Origin: Aureispira anguillae
GTDB taxonomy: Bacteria > Bacteroidota > Bacteroidia > Chitinophagales > Saprospiraceae
Assembly: GCF_026000115.1 (NCBI RefSeq)
Contig: NZ_AP026867.1
Coordinates: 124,001 to 188,000, forward strand
Length of the DNA stretch: 64,000 nucleotides
Direction of reading: 5' to 3'
A program made the translations under genes and the position numbers. The notes under the pieces were generated by a model. The model was not told the DNA's origin. It saw only the letters and a program-made list of their open reading frames with translations, and did no database searches. Below, piece after piece: positions 44,365 through 53,442 of this stretch; positions within the stretch are counted from its first letter, which is position 1, and every line of letters starts with the position of its first letter.

Positions 44365-45465
44365 ATGAAACTTCTAATCATTTTTAGTTTCTGCGTGCTA
44401 TGCTCTTGCTTAAATGCTCAAAGCAACGCTAATTTGTATTCTTTTTTTGTCGCAGGGCATACCTACGGAGAGATTGGACAGAATAATATTGGTTTACATC
44501 CTCCATTTAAAATGAAATTTGATTACATCAAAGGCAGGACTGAAATTCAATTTGGAATTTTGACAGGAGATATTGTTTCGCCGAATCCTGTTGCGCAAGA
44601 TTGGGATGAAGTAGATTTGGATATTGACTCTTTGGGAATACCTGTTTATTTCTCTGCTGGAAATCACGATATGGAGAATAGACCCGTTTATGAAAGTCGA
44701 TATGGTAGAACTTATTATGATTTTACCTTCCAAAACGATTTATTTATTGTGTTAGACCCTAATTTAGACCATTGGAATATTTCGGGAAACCAACTGGTTT
44801 ATTTAAAAAATCTACTTCAAACTTCAGCAAGGACGGCAGATAATATTTATGTTTTTTTTCATCAAGTGCTTTGGAGGGAGCATGATAATAAATACAGCGA
44901 TATAACCCCCAATTCGTTTGCAGGAAAAATTAATCCAACGGATCGAATTAACTTTTGGACAGAGGTAGAGCCCTTATTCCATGAATTACCCAATCGTGTT
45001 GTTATGTTTTCTGGTGATTTTGGTGGAGCTCCTTGGTCTACTCCTTTTATGTATGATACCTATGATAATATTACGTTCATTGGGAGTGGGATGGGAAAAA
45101 GAAACCAAGATAATTTTATTGTCGTAAATATAGATTCTAGTAAATCTATTGATTATGATTTAATCTGTCTAGAACATGCCGACCTTTATTGCCTGGGGGA
45201 GTTAACGGACTATCAAAAAACGGTAGAAGAAAGTAAATATGCTTGCTATCCTAATCCTACAGATGGTGAAATAACCATTAGATTGGCGACCGATGCTACC
45301 ACTAAAATAGAGGTATTTAGTACTGCTGGGAAGTTGCTCCTACAAAAAAAATACGAACGAATATATCAGTCTCGTATTGATTTAGCTCCTTTTGATCAAG
45401 GACTTTATTTAATAAAAATAACGAGCCCATCACAAACTTCAATATTCAAAATCATCAAAAATTAA
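44365..45465 (+). CDS. Secreted metallophosphoesterase-like protein with T9SS type A domain
   Basis: 366 residues: signal peptide to about 19, a calcineurin-like phosphoesterase domain (about 20-280) with GDIV (about 73), GNHDMENR (about 97), FHQ and FSGDFGG, then a type A sorting domain (about 295-366, YPNPTDGEIT to GLYLIKI). The first metal-binding motif normally D-x-H is written here as AGHTYGE, lacking the Asp, so either metal binding is altered or the enzyme is changed in activity. It is predicted to be exported through T9SS. The start lies 51 bases after the S41 peptidase stop and may share its operon. Substrate unknown. Confidence 0.82.
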   Translation: MKLLIIFSFCVLCSCLNAQSNANLYSFFVAGHTYGEIGQNNIGLHPPFKMKFDYIKGRTEIQFGILTGDIVSPNPVAQDWDEVDLDIDSLGIPVYFSAGNHDMENRPVYESRYGRTYYDFTFQNDLFIVLDPNLDHWNISGNQLVYLKNLLQTSARTADNIYVFFHQVLWREHDNKYSDITPNSFAGKINPTDRINFWTEVEPLFHELPNRVVMFSGDFGGAPWSTPFMYDTYDNITFIGSGMGKRNQDNFIVVNIDSSKSIDYDLICLEHADLYCLGELTDYQKTVEESKYACYPNPTDGEITIRLATDATTKIEVFSTAGKLLLQKKYERIYQSRIDLAPFDQGLYLIKITSPSQTSIFKIIKN

Positions 45466-45546
45466 TGCACTAGAGACACTATCCTTTGGTGCTTTTGGGG
45501 ATGAGCTGAACTTTTTTAACGAAAAGATTGCTTTATTCCTTTTTTT

Positions 45547-45588
45547 GCTTTAGTTTTATGACTGAACGGTCGGTCGTAAAACTAAAGC
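45547..45588. promoter_or_regulatory. 42-bp near-perfect palindrome, operator for TetR regulator
   Basis: Two 19-base arms (consensus GCTTTAGTTTTAYGACYGA inward from each end, 17 of 19 pairing) surround a 4-base centre ACGG. The palindrome ends 2 bases before the TetR-family ATG at 45590. The core TGACTGA...TCGGTCG is typical of TetR-family operators. It would block the start of the regulator's own gene. Confidence 0.85.
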
Positions 45589-45589
45589 A

Positions 45590-46108
45590 ATGACAAAAAA
45601 AGAAAAAATTATACATACAGCGCTAACGCTATTTGCCAAGCATGGATATACAGAAACCTCCATTAGTAAAATAGCAAAAGAGGCGGGAGTCTCCAAAGGA
45701 CTTACTTATACCCATTTTGAGAATAAAGAAGATCTATTAAAGGCAGTCGTTACCGAAACCTTAGTCAGCATGACAACAGGGTTGATTCAGGTAGAAGAAT
45801 TGAACTTAAAGCATTTTTTGAGCTATTATTTTGAATTATTAAAGGCACAAAAAGAGCGCATTCGATTTTGTGTTTTATTGGTCATTCACCCCGAAACGCC
45901 TTCTGTAATAAAAGAACTGTTGGCCCAACAGCAAACCGAATTATTGCAAGTTTTAACGCATTTGTTAAGCCCTTTTTCTTCTGACAATTCTTCTTTGGAA
46001 GCTCAAATGTTATTGGCTACCCTAGATGGAATCACCCTAGAGTATATCACAAATTCAGATGAAGCAGTTTTGGAGAAAATGGAGGCCTACTTGATGCATA
46101 AATATTAA
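45590..46108 (+). CDS. TetR-family transcriptional regulator
   Basis: 172 residues. The N-terminal helix-turn-helix is clear: KIIHTALTLFAKHGY, TSISKIAKEAGVSKGLTYTHF, ENKEDLL (1-50), ending with the TetR domain's YTHFENK. The rest is the variable ligand-binding helical domain. It starts 2 bases after a 42-bp palindrome, strong evidence of autorepression. The downstream flavin monooxygenase (27 bases after the stop) and methyltransferase are probable targets in the same operon. The inducer is unknown; an aromatic or antibiotic-like ligand would fit the monooxygenase. Confidence 0.92.
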   Translation: MTKKEKIIHTALTLFAKHGYTETSISKIAKEAGVSKGLTYTHFENKEDLLKAVVTETLVSMTTGLIQVEELNLKHFLSYYFELLKAQKERIRFCVLLVIHPETPSVIKELLAQQQTELLQVLTHLLSPFSSDNSSLEAQMLLATLDGITLEYITNSDEAVLEKMEAYLMHKY

Positions 46109-46134
46109 AGATTATCTCTACTTAATCCATAAAA

Positions 46135-47328
46135 ATGAAGAATAAAAAAGTATTGATCTCAGGTGCTGGGATTGCAGGATTGACACTAGCATTTTTTCTC
46201 CAAAAAAATGGCTTTGAACCCATTGTTATTGAAAAAGCTAGTGGCTTAAGGGATGGGGGATATATGATTGATTTTTTCTCTTCGGGAGTACACGTTATAG
46301 AACAAATGGGATTGTTAGACACCCTAAAAGAAAGAGATCATGGATCTTCTATTGTTCGACAATATACCGATAAAGGCAAAAAAAGTATGACCTTGGACAT
46401 TTCTGCTTTCCGAACTGCTCAAAAAGGGAAATTATTTAATTTTTTAAGAACAGATTTGGTCGATATCTTATATCAAACGATAAAAGACAAGGTAGAAATT
46501 CGATACAATACTTCTTTAAAAGCTGTACAGGAACATCCTACAGGGGTAGAGGTAACCTTTGAAGATGGAAAAACAGAGCAGTTTGATTTGTTGGTGGGGG
46601 CAGACGGTATACATTCTAATACTCGAAAATTGGTTTTCAGCGAAGATGAAGTAGAACAGTTTTTTTTGGGCTATTACGTAGCAGGAATAGAACATAATAC
46701 TCCGCTTAACATCAAAGAGCATGAGGTATTGGCGATGACTATTCCCAACAAACAAATTATGACCTATACCACAGATTATCATACTGAAGCATGCAATACG
46801 AGTATTTTTGTGCTAAAAAGGGCAGAAAAATTACCAATGATGGAACACCAAGAACGAGTAGCATTACTGCGAAAAGAGTTTGAAACATTTATTCAACCTG
46901 TTCCTGAAATTTTAGAGACAGCCGCCAAACAGTCTAAGATGTATTTTGATGAAGTTTCCCAAATTCGATTAAAAGGAAATTGGTACAAAGGACGCACTAT
47001 TTTGGTTGGCGATGCAGCCTATTGTATTACACTTTTGTCTGGGCAGGGAGCCTCAATGGCAATGACTGGAGCTTATTTACTGGCACAAAAATTAATTGAA
47101 TTCAATGGTGATCCTACTAGATCTTATCCTATCTTTGAACAAGAATTGCGCCCCTTAGTAACCTCTATGCAAGAAAAAGCCATTAAGAATGTCGCTTCTT
47201 ATTTGCCATCTTCTCGTTTTTCGATGTGGCTTAGGAATTTGTTAGCGCCCATTTTGTTTACTCGGCCATTTATACCTTTTCTAATACGACAATTGGGAGC
47301 GGTCAACTTTTTTGAAGCTAAAAAATAA
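46135..47328 (+). CDS. FAD-dependent monooxygenase (PHBH fold)
   Basis: 397 residues. FAD dinucleotide-binding GAGIAGL (10-16), the conserved VGADGIHSNTR (about 157-168) and the second FAD motif GRTILVGDAAYCITLLSG (about 286-303), with GQGASMAM following, define the aromatic-hydroxylase/TetX-type class A flavoprotein. A C-terminal hydrophobic tail (about 360-397) could form a membrane-binding helix. It transfers one oxygen to a small molecule with NAD(P)H. A TetX-like antibiotic-inactivating role is possible with the TetR regulator, but the substrate is not readable. Its stop TAA shares one base with the ATG of the methyltransferase, so the two are coupled. Confidence 0.88.
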   Translation: MKNKKVLISGAGIAGLTLAFFLQKNGFEPIVIEKASGLRDGGYMIDFFSSGVHVIEQMGLLDTLKERDHGSSIVRQYTDKGKKSMTLDISAFRTAQKGKLFNFLRTDLVDILYQTIKDKVEIRYNTSLKAVQEHPTGVEVTFEDGKTEQFDLLVGADGIHSNTRKLVFSEDEVEQFFLGYYVAGIEHNTPLNIKEHEVLAMTIPNKQIMTYTTDYHTEACNTSIFVLKRAEKLPMMEHQERVALLRKEFETFIQPVPEILETAAKQSKMYFDEVSQIRLKGNWYKGRTILVGDAAYCITLLSGQGASMAMTGAYLLAQKLIEFNGDPTRSYPIFEQELRPLVTSMQEKAIKNVASYLPSSRFSMWLRNLLAPILFTRPFIPFLIRQLGAVNFFEAKK

Positions 47329-47930
47329 TGAATCTAAAAGCAGAATTTGGAAATATTGATATTTATTTATTTGACCAATTGTTAAAAGGGCGTTTTGAGC
47401 ATTGCCAGCGAATTTTGGAAGTAGGCTGTGGAACGGGAAGAAACTTAACTTATTTCCTAAAGCGTGATTTTGAGGTGCATGGGGTCGATAAAAATCCTGA
47501 GGCAATTCGAGGCGTACAAAAGCTAGCCCAACAGTTAAATGCAAGTAATGATGGACAAAATTTTGTTGTTGCTGCGATTGAAAATTTACCTTATGAAGCT
47601 GCTTTTTTTGATGCCATAATTTGCAATGCCGTATTGCATTTTGCCAAGGATGCCAATCATTTTGATCAAATGTTGAACGCCATTTGGCGAGTACTAAAAC
47701 CTCAGGGGCAATTATTTATTCGTTTGGCTTCGGACATAGGGATAGAAGATCTGGTTCAGCCCTTGGGGAATGGTCGTTTTTTATTGCCAGATGGTTCTGT
47801 ACGCTTTTTGGTTAATGAAGCGCTATTGTTAGATTATACACAGCAATTGGGGGCAAAACTAACCGAATACATCAAAACTACTAATGTTCAAGGCTTGCGT
47901 TGCATGACAACTTGGTGTTTGCAAAAGTAA
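47328..47930 (+). CDS. Class I SAM-dependent methyltransferase
   Basis: 200 residues. ILEVGCGTGRN (30-39) is the SAM-binding motif I, followed by VHGVDKNPEAI (motif II) and the DAIICNAVLHF strand. It starts on the last base of the monooxygenase stop codon, so it is translationally coupled. The pattern resembles the small-molecule methyltransferases of the UbiE/TehB type. Together with the monooxygenase it could hydroxylate then methylate a substrate, under TetR control. A strong hairpin follows 15 bases after its stop. Confidence 0.88.
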   Translation: MNLKAEFGNIDIYLFDQLLKGRFEHCQRILEVGCGTGRNLTYFLKRDFEVHGVDKNPEAIRGVQKLAQQLNASNDGQNFVVAAIENLPYEAAFFDAIICNAVLHFAKDANHFDQMLNAIWRVLKPQGQLFIRLASDIGIEDLVQPLGNGRFLLPDGSVRFLVNEALLLDYTQQLGAKLTEYIKTTNVQGLRCMTTWCLQK

Positions 47931-47944
47931 ATTTAACAAGGGGG

Positions 47945-47987
47945 GACAATTTGAAAATGACATCGAATCGATCATTTTCAAATTGTC
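47945..47987. terminator. 16-bp perfect hairpin between convergent genes
   Basis: GACAATTTGAAAATGA and TCATTTTCAAATTGTC pair perfectly around an 11-base loop. It lies between the methyltransferase stop and the convergent tail-fibre gene's stop at 48031, fitting a bidirectional terminator, though no long T-run follows. Confidence 0.8.
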
Positions 47988-48030
47988 AAATTAGGAGATT
48001 AGATTTTCTATGTTATAATCTAAAAGCCAA

Positions 48031-50322
48031 TTATTGAGCTTCTAATTTTTCAAGTCTATCCTCTAAGGCTTGAATTGCCGTTTGTAATTGCTGATTTTCC
48101 TTTTTTTGGTGTTCTATAATTTGCTGCTGTTCTTTGACAGAATTGACCAGAATATACAATAGATGCGTTCCACCATCATAATTTAAAATCTCTTCTTTAT
48201 TCTCTGTTTCAGCAGTTTTGGCAATAAGACTAGAACCAATCATATAAGGGGCTACTTCTTGAACCTCTTGAGCGATAATACCTACATAATCTTTCCCATC
48301 GTCTACGGTGTTGTATAAACCATTGTATTTGAACGTGACAGGATTGATTTGCGTCAGTACATTTAAGCCATCAGAGAAGCGCACAATGTCTTTTTTAGTT
48401 CTTTTGTCAGAAGTTGCCGTCCATGTTCCACCTCCAGACTTGCTTGCGGTTCCGTTGACTTGCAAGGTGGTCGTTGGCACAGCTGTTCCCGTACCTAAAC
48501 CAACATTTCCATTGGCATGAATTGACATGGCATTGGTGGCACTACCTCCATGATCGTTCCCTGTGTGTCCCGTCCAAAATCTCATGGCTTCCACAGAAGC
48601 TTGTGCATCATATCCAATAAAACCAGAATGATTGGTATTGGAAATACCTTTAAATTGGATCACAGGATGTTGTGCATGAAAAACAGCGGCACGAGAATAA
48701 CCACTTGTCATTGTGGGGCCATTAGCGACATGCAAAGGAGCAGTAGGAGCGGTTGTTCCAGCCCCCAAATAGCCTTGAACGGCAACATCATGACGAGTAA
48801 GCCCTACCGAAGAATTATTCTTAAAATAGGTTAATCCTTCAGATTGCCCTGTGCCAGGAATGGTACGTGGATAAATATCAAATACTTGCTCGTAGATTCC
48901 TAGAAGGCTACCTGTTTCAAAGACTAAATCAGTATAAATTCCGTTTGTTCCCACTTGTAAGCCACCAGCAACTTGCAATTTTTTGCTGGGGGTAATGGTT
49001 CCAATTCCGACATTTCCAGTAGCAGTAATGGCAAGATCGATTTGATTGGTATTTTGTGTATGTAAAGTAAGCCCCGTACTACTGTTGCCCACTGAAATTC
49101 CAAAGATGTCGTTCACTCTACTGACAGCAAAATCAGCATAGACATTACCACTGCCTTCTGAAGTTCCCAAACGAATTCCTTGGTAAGCATCTCCTGTTGT
49201 TCCGTTGGTATGAAAACGAGCGATGTAATTGGTGTTACCGCCTTCATAAACCGATAAGCGCATATCTGGAGTACTGTTGTTGATACCAACGTAGCCATTG
49301 TTTTCAACCGTAAAAAAGCGTTGTGTTCCTGTTAGTCCACCAGAGCCATTGATTACCCCTGCTGTTTCATCGTTATGGTCGCTTAGACCTGTTTGGCGTT
49401 GAATAACAAAACGATCACTAGCGGCATAAGGGCGTCCAGCAAACCATTCATTTTGCCCTCCATTGTCGTACATAAAGGTTCCCAATCCTCTAGTATTACT
49501 GGCTTGATTGGCTTTCAAGACTAGACCAGCATTGATATAGCCTGATTGTTCTCCCTCAATCATTATATGACTAGGACCATCTCTATAAACGTGTAGTTTG
49601 TATAGGGGATCCGCCAAACCAATTCCCACATTGCCATCATTTTTTAGCATCAACTGATTGCTGTTCCAAGTCGCAGCATTGTCAGAAGCAGTTTCTAAAA
49701 ATAAGTTGGCTCCAGTAGCCGCATTAGAAGCAGGATTGACGGAGCGAATGCGAGCACCTGCTACATAAGTAGGGCTGTTGTGACCAAATTCAACAATATT
49801 AATGTTGTTAACATCAGTACCTTGATCCCAAAGCCTTAATGCCATGTTCTCATGTATTCCTCCTCCTCCATAGAGCAAAGCCCATGGTGTTAAAATGTTG
49901 TCGCCATTTACCTCTAGTTTGGTAGAAGGAGTAACCGAACCAATCCCAACATTGCCATGTGTAAAAATATTATCGTTAATGTTATTGGGAGCTGTTGTTG
50001 TTCCTACTTCGTGCCAATCGTTGTCTGCATTCATCAATTGATCGCTCAATCGGTTCCACTTGGTTCCATCCCAATAGTAATAACCAACCCCAGTAGTCGT
50101 ATTGGTATTATAAACTAATAAAGAAGTAGCAGGAGCTGTGACAGGAGCTGCTGCATTTAAATTGGGAATGTCAATTCTGGGTACTAAAAGCCCTCTATTG
50201 GCATCTTCTATGTCTAACTTAGCACTACTATGAGGGGTTGTTGTTCCAATTCCTACATTTTGGGCAATACTATTAGAAACAATAAATGCAAATAAAAGCG
50301 TTAAATTTATTATTTTAAGCAT
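48031..50322 (-). CDS. Secreted tail-fibre-like protein with S74 chaperone domain
   Basis: 763 residues. A signal peptide (MLKIINLTLLFAFIVSNSIAQ), then repeated motifs of the NVGIG-(S/T)-TTP...KL-V type through about residue 640, and a C-terminal Peptidase_S74 intramolecular chaperone domain: TSDKRTKKDIV (about 650), VGIIAQEVQEV, and a closing coiled coil (about 720-763). In phage and in many Bacteroidota surface proteins, this domain helps trimerise a fibre then cuts itself off. It is a long beta-fibrous exported protein, maybe an adhesin. No T9SS tail. The gene is monocistronic. Confidence 0.85.
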   Translation of the reverse strand: MLKIINLTLLFAFIVSNSIAQNVGIGTTTPHSSAKLDIEDANRGLLVPRIDIPNLNAAAPVTAPATSLLVYNTNTTTGVGYYYWDGTKWNRLSDQLMNADNDWHEVGTTTAPNNINDNIFTHGNVGIGSVTPSTKLEVNGDNILTPWALLYGGGGIHENMALRLWDQGTDVNNINIVEFGHNSPTYVAGARIRSVNPASNAATGANLFLETASDNAATWNSNQLMLKNDGNVGIGLADPLYKLHVYRDGPSHIMIEGEQSGYINAGLVLKANQASNTRGLGTFMYDNGGQNEWFAGRPYAASDRFVIQRQTGLSDHNDETAGVINGSGGLTGTQRFFTVENNGYVGINNSTPDMRLSVYEGGNTNYIARFHTNGTTGDAYQGIRLGTSEGSGNVYADFAVSRVNDIFGISVGNSSTGLTLHTQNTNQIDLAITATGNVGIGTITPSKKLQVAGGLQVGTNGIYTDLVFETGSLLGIYEQVFDIYPRTIPGTGQSEGLTYFKNNSSVGLTRHDVAVQGYLGAGTTAPTAPLHVANGPTMTSGYSRAAVFHAQHPVIQFKGISNTNHSGFIGYDAQASVEAMRFWTGHTGNDHGGSATNAMSIHANGNVGLGTGTAVPTTTLQVNGTASKSGGGTWTATSDKRTKKDIVRFSDGLNVLTQINPVTFKYNGLYNTVDDGKDYVGIIAQEVQEVAPYMIGSSLIAKTAETENKEEILNYDGGTHLLYILVNSVKEQQQIIEHQKKENQQLQTAIQALEDRLEKLEAQ

Positions 50323-50781
50323 AATACAATAGTTAATCTACGCTAGCTTTTCTCCTCTATATTGCCGTTAAAAGCTTTGGTTAGGCGGTAGGACTATATT
50401 AGAGAATAAAGGGGGTAGATGATAATAAAAATGATAAGATATTTAGTCAAAAAGTTTTGTCATAACAATTGCAATCTAAACGATTTCTATAGGATGGGTA
50501 AGGCAGCTATCGCTAGGATAGTAGGGTAAATAACAATTGGAACTTTCAACTAAAAGGAACTAGGAGAGTGGTTTTTGATGCTTAAAAAAGGGACAATTCA
50601 TATCGGGAGAATGGGGAGGGGATAGCATAAAAGTAGTGCTATTTTAGTTAAAAAAAATTATTTTTACTAATAATACTAGTAAGAGTGCCTAAACTTAATC
50701 ATTTCTTGATCTTTTTTTAAGGATAAATCGCTTTAGTCTGAATGCAGGCTTCCTTTTGATGTAAACTAAAAATAAGAAAAA
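50323..50781. other. 459-bp gap without genes
   Basis: The 5' regions of a minus-strand fibre gene and a plus-strand small gene share this space. No repeat, hairpin or RNA gene was recognised. Confidence 0.6.
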
Positions 50782-51078
50782 ATGAAATTTCAAGGTGTTG
50801 ATTTTGAGGAGATAAAAGGTAGGTTGATTGAAGTGCCTTTTGTGAATAAAGGAGGACGACGAATAGATGGGGCAGCGAGTTTATTTTTTCAGGTTGCAAC
50901 GCAAAATTATTTTGTAAAGGTAACAACAGACAGCCTTTCTAGAGCAAACTTAAATCCCTATTTAAATCAATTGATAACCGTGAAGGCGTACCGAGCGGTT
51001 GGGGCTTGGGACAGTGATGATCCTATGGTTCAAAGTCGGGTTGGTGATTATATCGTAATAGTTAAAATTTTGGATTAG
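50782..51078 (+). CDS. Small protein of unknown function, OB-like
   Basis: 98 residues with no signal peptide or membrane segment. Alternating beta-strand pattern (FQVATQNYFVKVTT, NQLITVKAYRAV, GDYIVIVKIL) and a glycine/lysine turn GGRRIDG suggest a compact OB-like barrel, not a known family to me. Its stop lies 1 base from the end of the convergent AraC gene. Function is unknown; the position gives no clue. Confidence 0.6.
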   Translation: MKFQGVDFEEIKGRLIEVPFVNKGGRRIDGAASLFFQVATQNYFVKVTTDSLSRANLNPYLNQLITVKAYRAVGAWDSDDPMVQSRVGDYIVIVKILD

Positions 51079-51079
51079 T

Positions 51080-52021
51080 TTACCAATTCTTTTTGGCATT
51101 CAAATAAGCACTCGACTCAGAATACCCAAGGATATAAGCAATATCTTTGGTTTTCATTTTATTGCCTGCTTGTAAGAAATTGGACAATTCTTTTTTTATT
51201 TCAAGACTAATTTCTCTAAAGGAACTTCCTTCTTGATTTAATTTACGTTGGAAAGTGCGGCTACTCATCGAAAATTGCCTGCAAACCATTTTTAGAGAAG
51301 GCAGTTCTGGTGCACAAAGGTGCAAAATCATACGCCGTGTATTGGCTGCAAAGCTTTGCGCATGGTCAGGTGTTTGTATCATTTGCAGATATTTGGGAAG
51401 CAAGCATTCTATTTGCTGCAAATTTCTAGCATTAATAGGTTGGTTGATGGAATTTTGAGGGAGACTGAAACAATGCGAATGACTTGATTGGATAGGATGT
51501 CCTAGATGCAGTTCATAGGAAAGAAGATCAGCATAAGGCAGTGCCAAACCTAATGGGGTAGCTCCCATCATTAGTTTTAGTTCTCTAAAAATTAAACAAA
51601 AAGAAGTATCTAGAATGTTTTTTCGAAGGACAGGTGTTTTTATTTTGGTATCTAATTGTAATTGAATTTGACTTCCCAAAATGTTTTTTTTGATTGTTAA
51701 TAGTGGAAAGTTGTTTTGAAGGTAACTTTCTAAAATCAAAAGTGCCTGTTCTATACTAGAACTCTGCAATGAAATGGTATGTACAAGACCTAGGGCACTA
51801 AGGTTTAGATACAGCCCAAAGGAGATTCCTAATCGGGCATCTGCTAGAGTTGTTGAGATTTTAGTTAGGATGGCTAAATAGTCCTCTAGATCAATTTTAG
51901 CTTCTAGAGCACAGTAGTCAATATTTTTGTCTTTAACCATTGCCTGTAATAGAGTCGCATTCATTCCTCTAGACGCAGCAAAATCAATTAAAGTGGATAC
52001 TAAAGCGGCATTTATTTTCAT
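51080..52021 (-). CDS. AraC-family regulator with short C-terminus
   Basis: The ATG at 52021 (MKINAALVSTLIDFAASRGM) is preferred; the frame extends to a TTG at 52048. The N-terminal domain (about 15-195) resembles the AraC arabinose-binding-like module of OruR/ArgR-type regulators (PF12625). The two helix-turn-helices follow: PSLKMVCRQFSMSSRTFQRKL and KTKDIAYILGYSESSAYLNAKKNW. The chain stops right after this Trp, where most AraC proteins add about 10-15 residues (x-GxxPxxYR). It may be truncated or simply short. Divergent from the 52115 gene, 93 bases apart. Confidence 0.82.
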   Translation of the reverse strand: MKINAALVSTLIDFAASRGMNATLLQAMVKDKNIDYCALEAKIDLEDYLAILTKISTTLADARLGISFGLYLNLSALGLVHTISLQSSSIEQALLILESYLQNNFPLLTIKKNILGSQIQLQLDTKIKTPVLRKNILDTSFCLIFRELKLMMGATPLGLALPYADLLSYELHLGHPIQSSHSHCFSLPQNSINQPINARNLQQIECLLPKYLQMIQTPDHAQSFAANTRRMILHLCAPELPSLKMVCRQFSMSSRTFQRKLNQEGSSFREISLEIKKELSNFLQAGNKMKTKDIAYILGYSESSAYLNAKKNW

Positions 52022-52114
52022 AGCTTCTTTTTTGGCGCAAAATATCAATATTTAAACATTAAAGTAGATGATTTTTGTATTGAATTTAATGTACTAAATT
52101 AAACGATAAAAGTT

Positions 52115-52510
52115 ATGAATCTTCTACAAAAAGCATTGGCTGGAAATGCCATTTTTTCGAGTTTATCAGGATTAGCAATGTTGATTTTTCCAAATGATTT
52201 AACACAATTATTTGGATTAAAGGCATCGCTTCCCTTTTTTATTATTGGAATAGGTTTATTGTTTTTTGCCAGCACTATTGTTGTAGCCATTCGGCAACAA
52301 AAAATCAAGAACGTGTGGCTGATAATTATACAAGACTTATTATGGGTATTGGGATCTACCCTTGTATTAATTATTCAACCTTTTGGTATTTCTTCAGTTG
52401 GTAACTTATTAATAGCCGTTGTTACTGCTGTTGTTTTGTGTTTTGCAGTCTGGCAATACATTGGCTTAAAACAGCAAATTAAAATGAAGCATAAAAACTA
52501 TGATAGTTGA
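52115..52510 (+). CDS. Four-helix membrane protein, unknown function
   Basis: 131 residues with four predicted membrane helices (about 10-28, 40-62, 69-88, 96-115) and short loops, a small integral membrane protein. I do not recognise the family. It is divergently placed from an AraC regulator and overlaps the start of a second AraC-type regulator by 11 bases, so it is probably co-transcribed with that one and perhaps controlled by either. Confidence 0.7.
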   Translation: MNLLQKALAGNAIFSSLSGLAMLIFPNDLTQLFGLKASLPFFIIGIGLLFFASTIVVAIRQQKIKNVWLIIIQDLLWVLGSTLVLIIQPFGISSVGNLLIAVVTAVVLCFAVWQYIGLKQQIKMKHKNYDS

Positions 52511-53354
52511 CTTTAAATCAATTGCGCTACTGGGCAAGCCGTTGTTTACTTGGACGGTTGTACAAACTCCAATGTCTTTAACGGCTGCCATGCCTAAGGA
52601 TGAAGCCTGCTTTGCTTATGTTTTAGAAGGAGAATGTTTTACTTATTCAGAAACAGAAAACCTGAAAATCAAAACCAAGGAAGCATTTTTGGCTAAATGT
52701 GGCAATTATACGACCAAACTAAAGGCAGTTGATAGCGTAACGAGGTATAGTACGATAGTAGTGCATTTTCATTTGGAGGTCTTACAAAAAATATATGCCC
52801 AAGGGTTACCTGCTTTTTTGACAAAAAAAGAAGCTTTTAGGGGAGCTAATACGGCTAAAGTTGCCTCCAATGAATTGATAGAGCATTATATCAATAACAT
52901 CCAATTGTACTTTAAGTATCCTAGATTGGCAACCGAAGATGTCTTAATCTTAAAACTAAAAGAGATCATTCTGTTGTTAACTCAGACCCAGAACTCTCCC
53001 CAAGTTTTAACCCTGATGCAAAATCTGTTTTCTGAGCGAACCATCGAATTTAAAGAAATTATAGAAGGGCATATTTGCTCGGATTTGACGATAAAAGAAC
53101 TGGCACAGCTAACCAATAGAAGCCTTTCTAGTTTCAAAAAAGCGTTTAAAAATATCTACCGAGATACACCAGCGAGTTATAGAATAACCAAACGAATAGA
53201 AAAAGTAGCCAATCTACTCTTGTTATCCGATGAGGCCATTACGACAATTGCCTACGATTGTGGCTTTAAAACAGTGGCGCATTTGTCTAGAGTTTTTAAG
53301 AGGCATTATGGGACAAGTCCTTCGCAATATCGTTTAGACCATTCAGACAAATAA
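52500..53354 (+). CDS. AraC-family transcriptional regulator
   Basis: 284 residues. N-terminal sensing domain (about 1-150) with a cupin-like strand pattern, then the DNA-binding domain with LTIKELAQLTNRSLSSFKKAFK (about 198-219) and AITTIAYDCGFKTVAHLSRVFKRHYGTSPSQYR. The full C-terminal GTSPSQYR is present here, unlike the AraC gene at 51080. It starts inside the previous membrane-protein gene. Target genes are likely the adjacent membrane genes; inducer unknown. Confidence 0.9.
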   Translation: MIVDFKSIALLGKPLFTWTVVQTPMSLTAAMPKDEACFAYVLEGECFTYSETENLKIKTKEAFLAKCGNYTTKLKAVDSVTRYSTIVVHFHLEVLQKIYAQGLPAFLTKKEAFRGANTAKVASNELIEHYINNIQLYFKYPRLATEDVLILKLKEIILLLTQTQNSPQVLTLMQNLFSERTIEFKEIIEGHICSDLTIKELAQLTNRSLSSFKKAFKNIYRDTPASYRITKRIEKVANLLLLSDEAITTIAYDCGFKTVAHLSRVFKRHYGTSPSQYRLDHSDK

Positions 53355-53442
53355 TCGAACTTTTTAGATAAGCTAGAGTGCCTTATTATTCAGATCTTTG
53401 ATTTATCAATAGAATTTTTACAGGTTGTTAAACTAGAAAAAC

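Noticed and set aside
46698-46708. ACTCCGCT in the monooxygenase as a copy of the dispersed repeat
   Set aside because: It is only 8-10 bases of coding sequence without the rest of the element.
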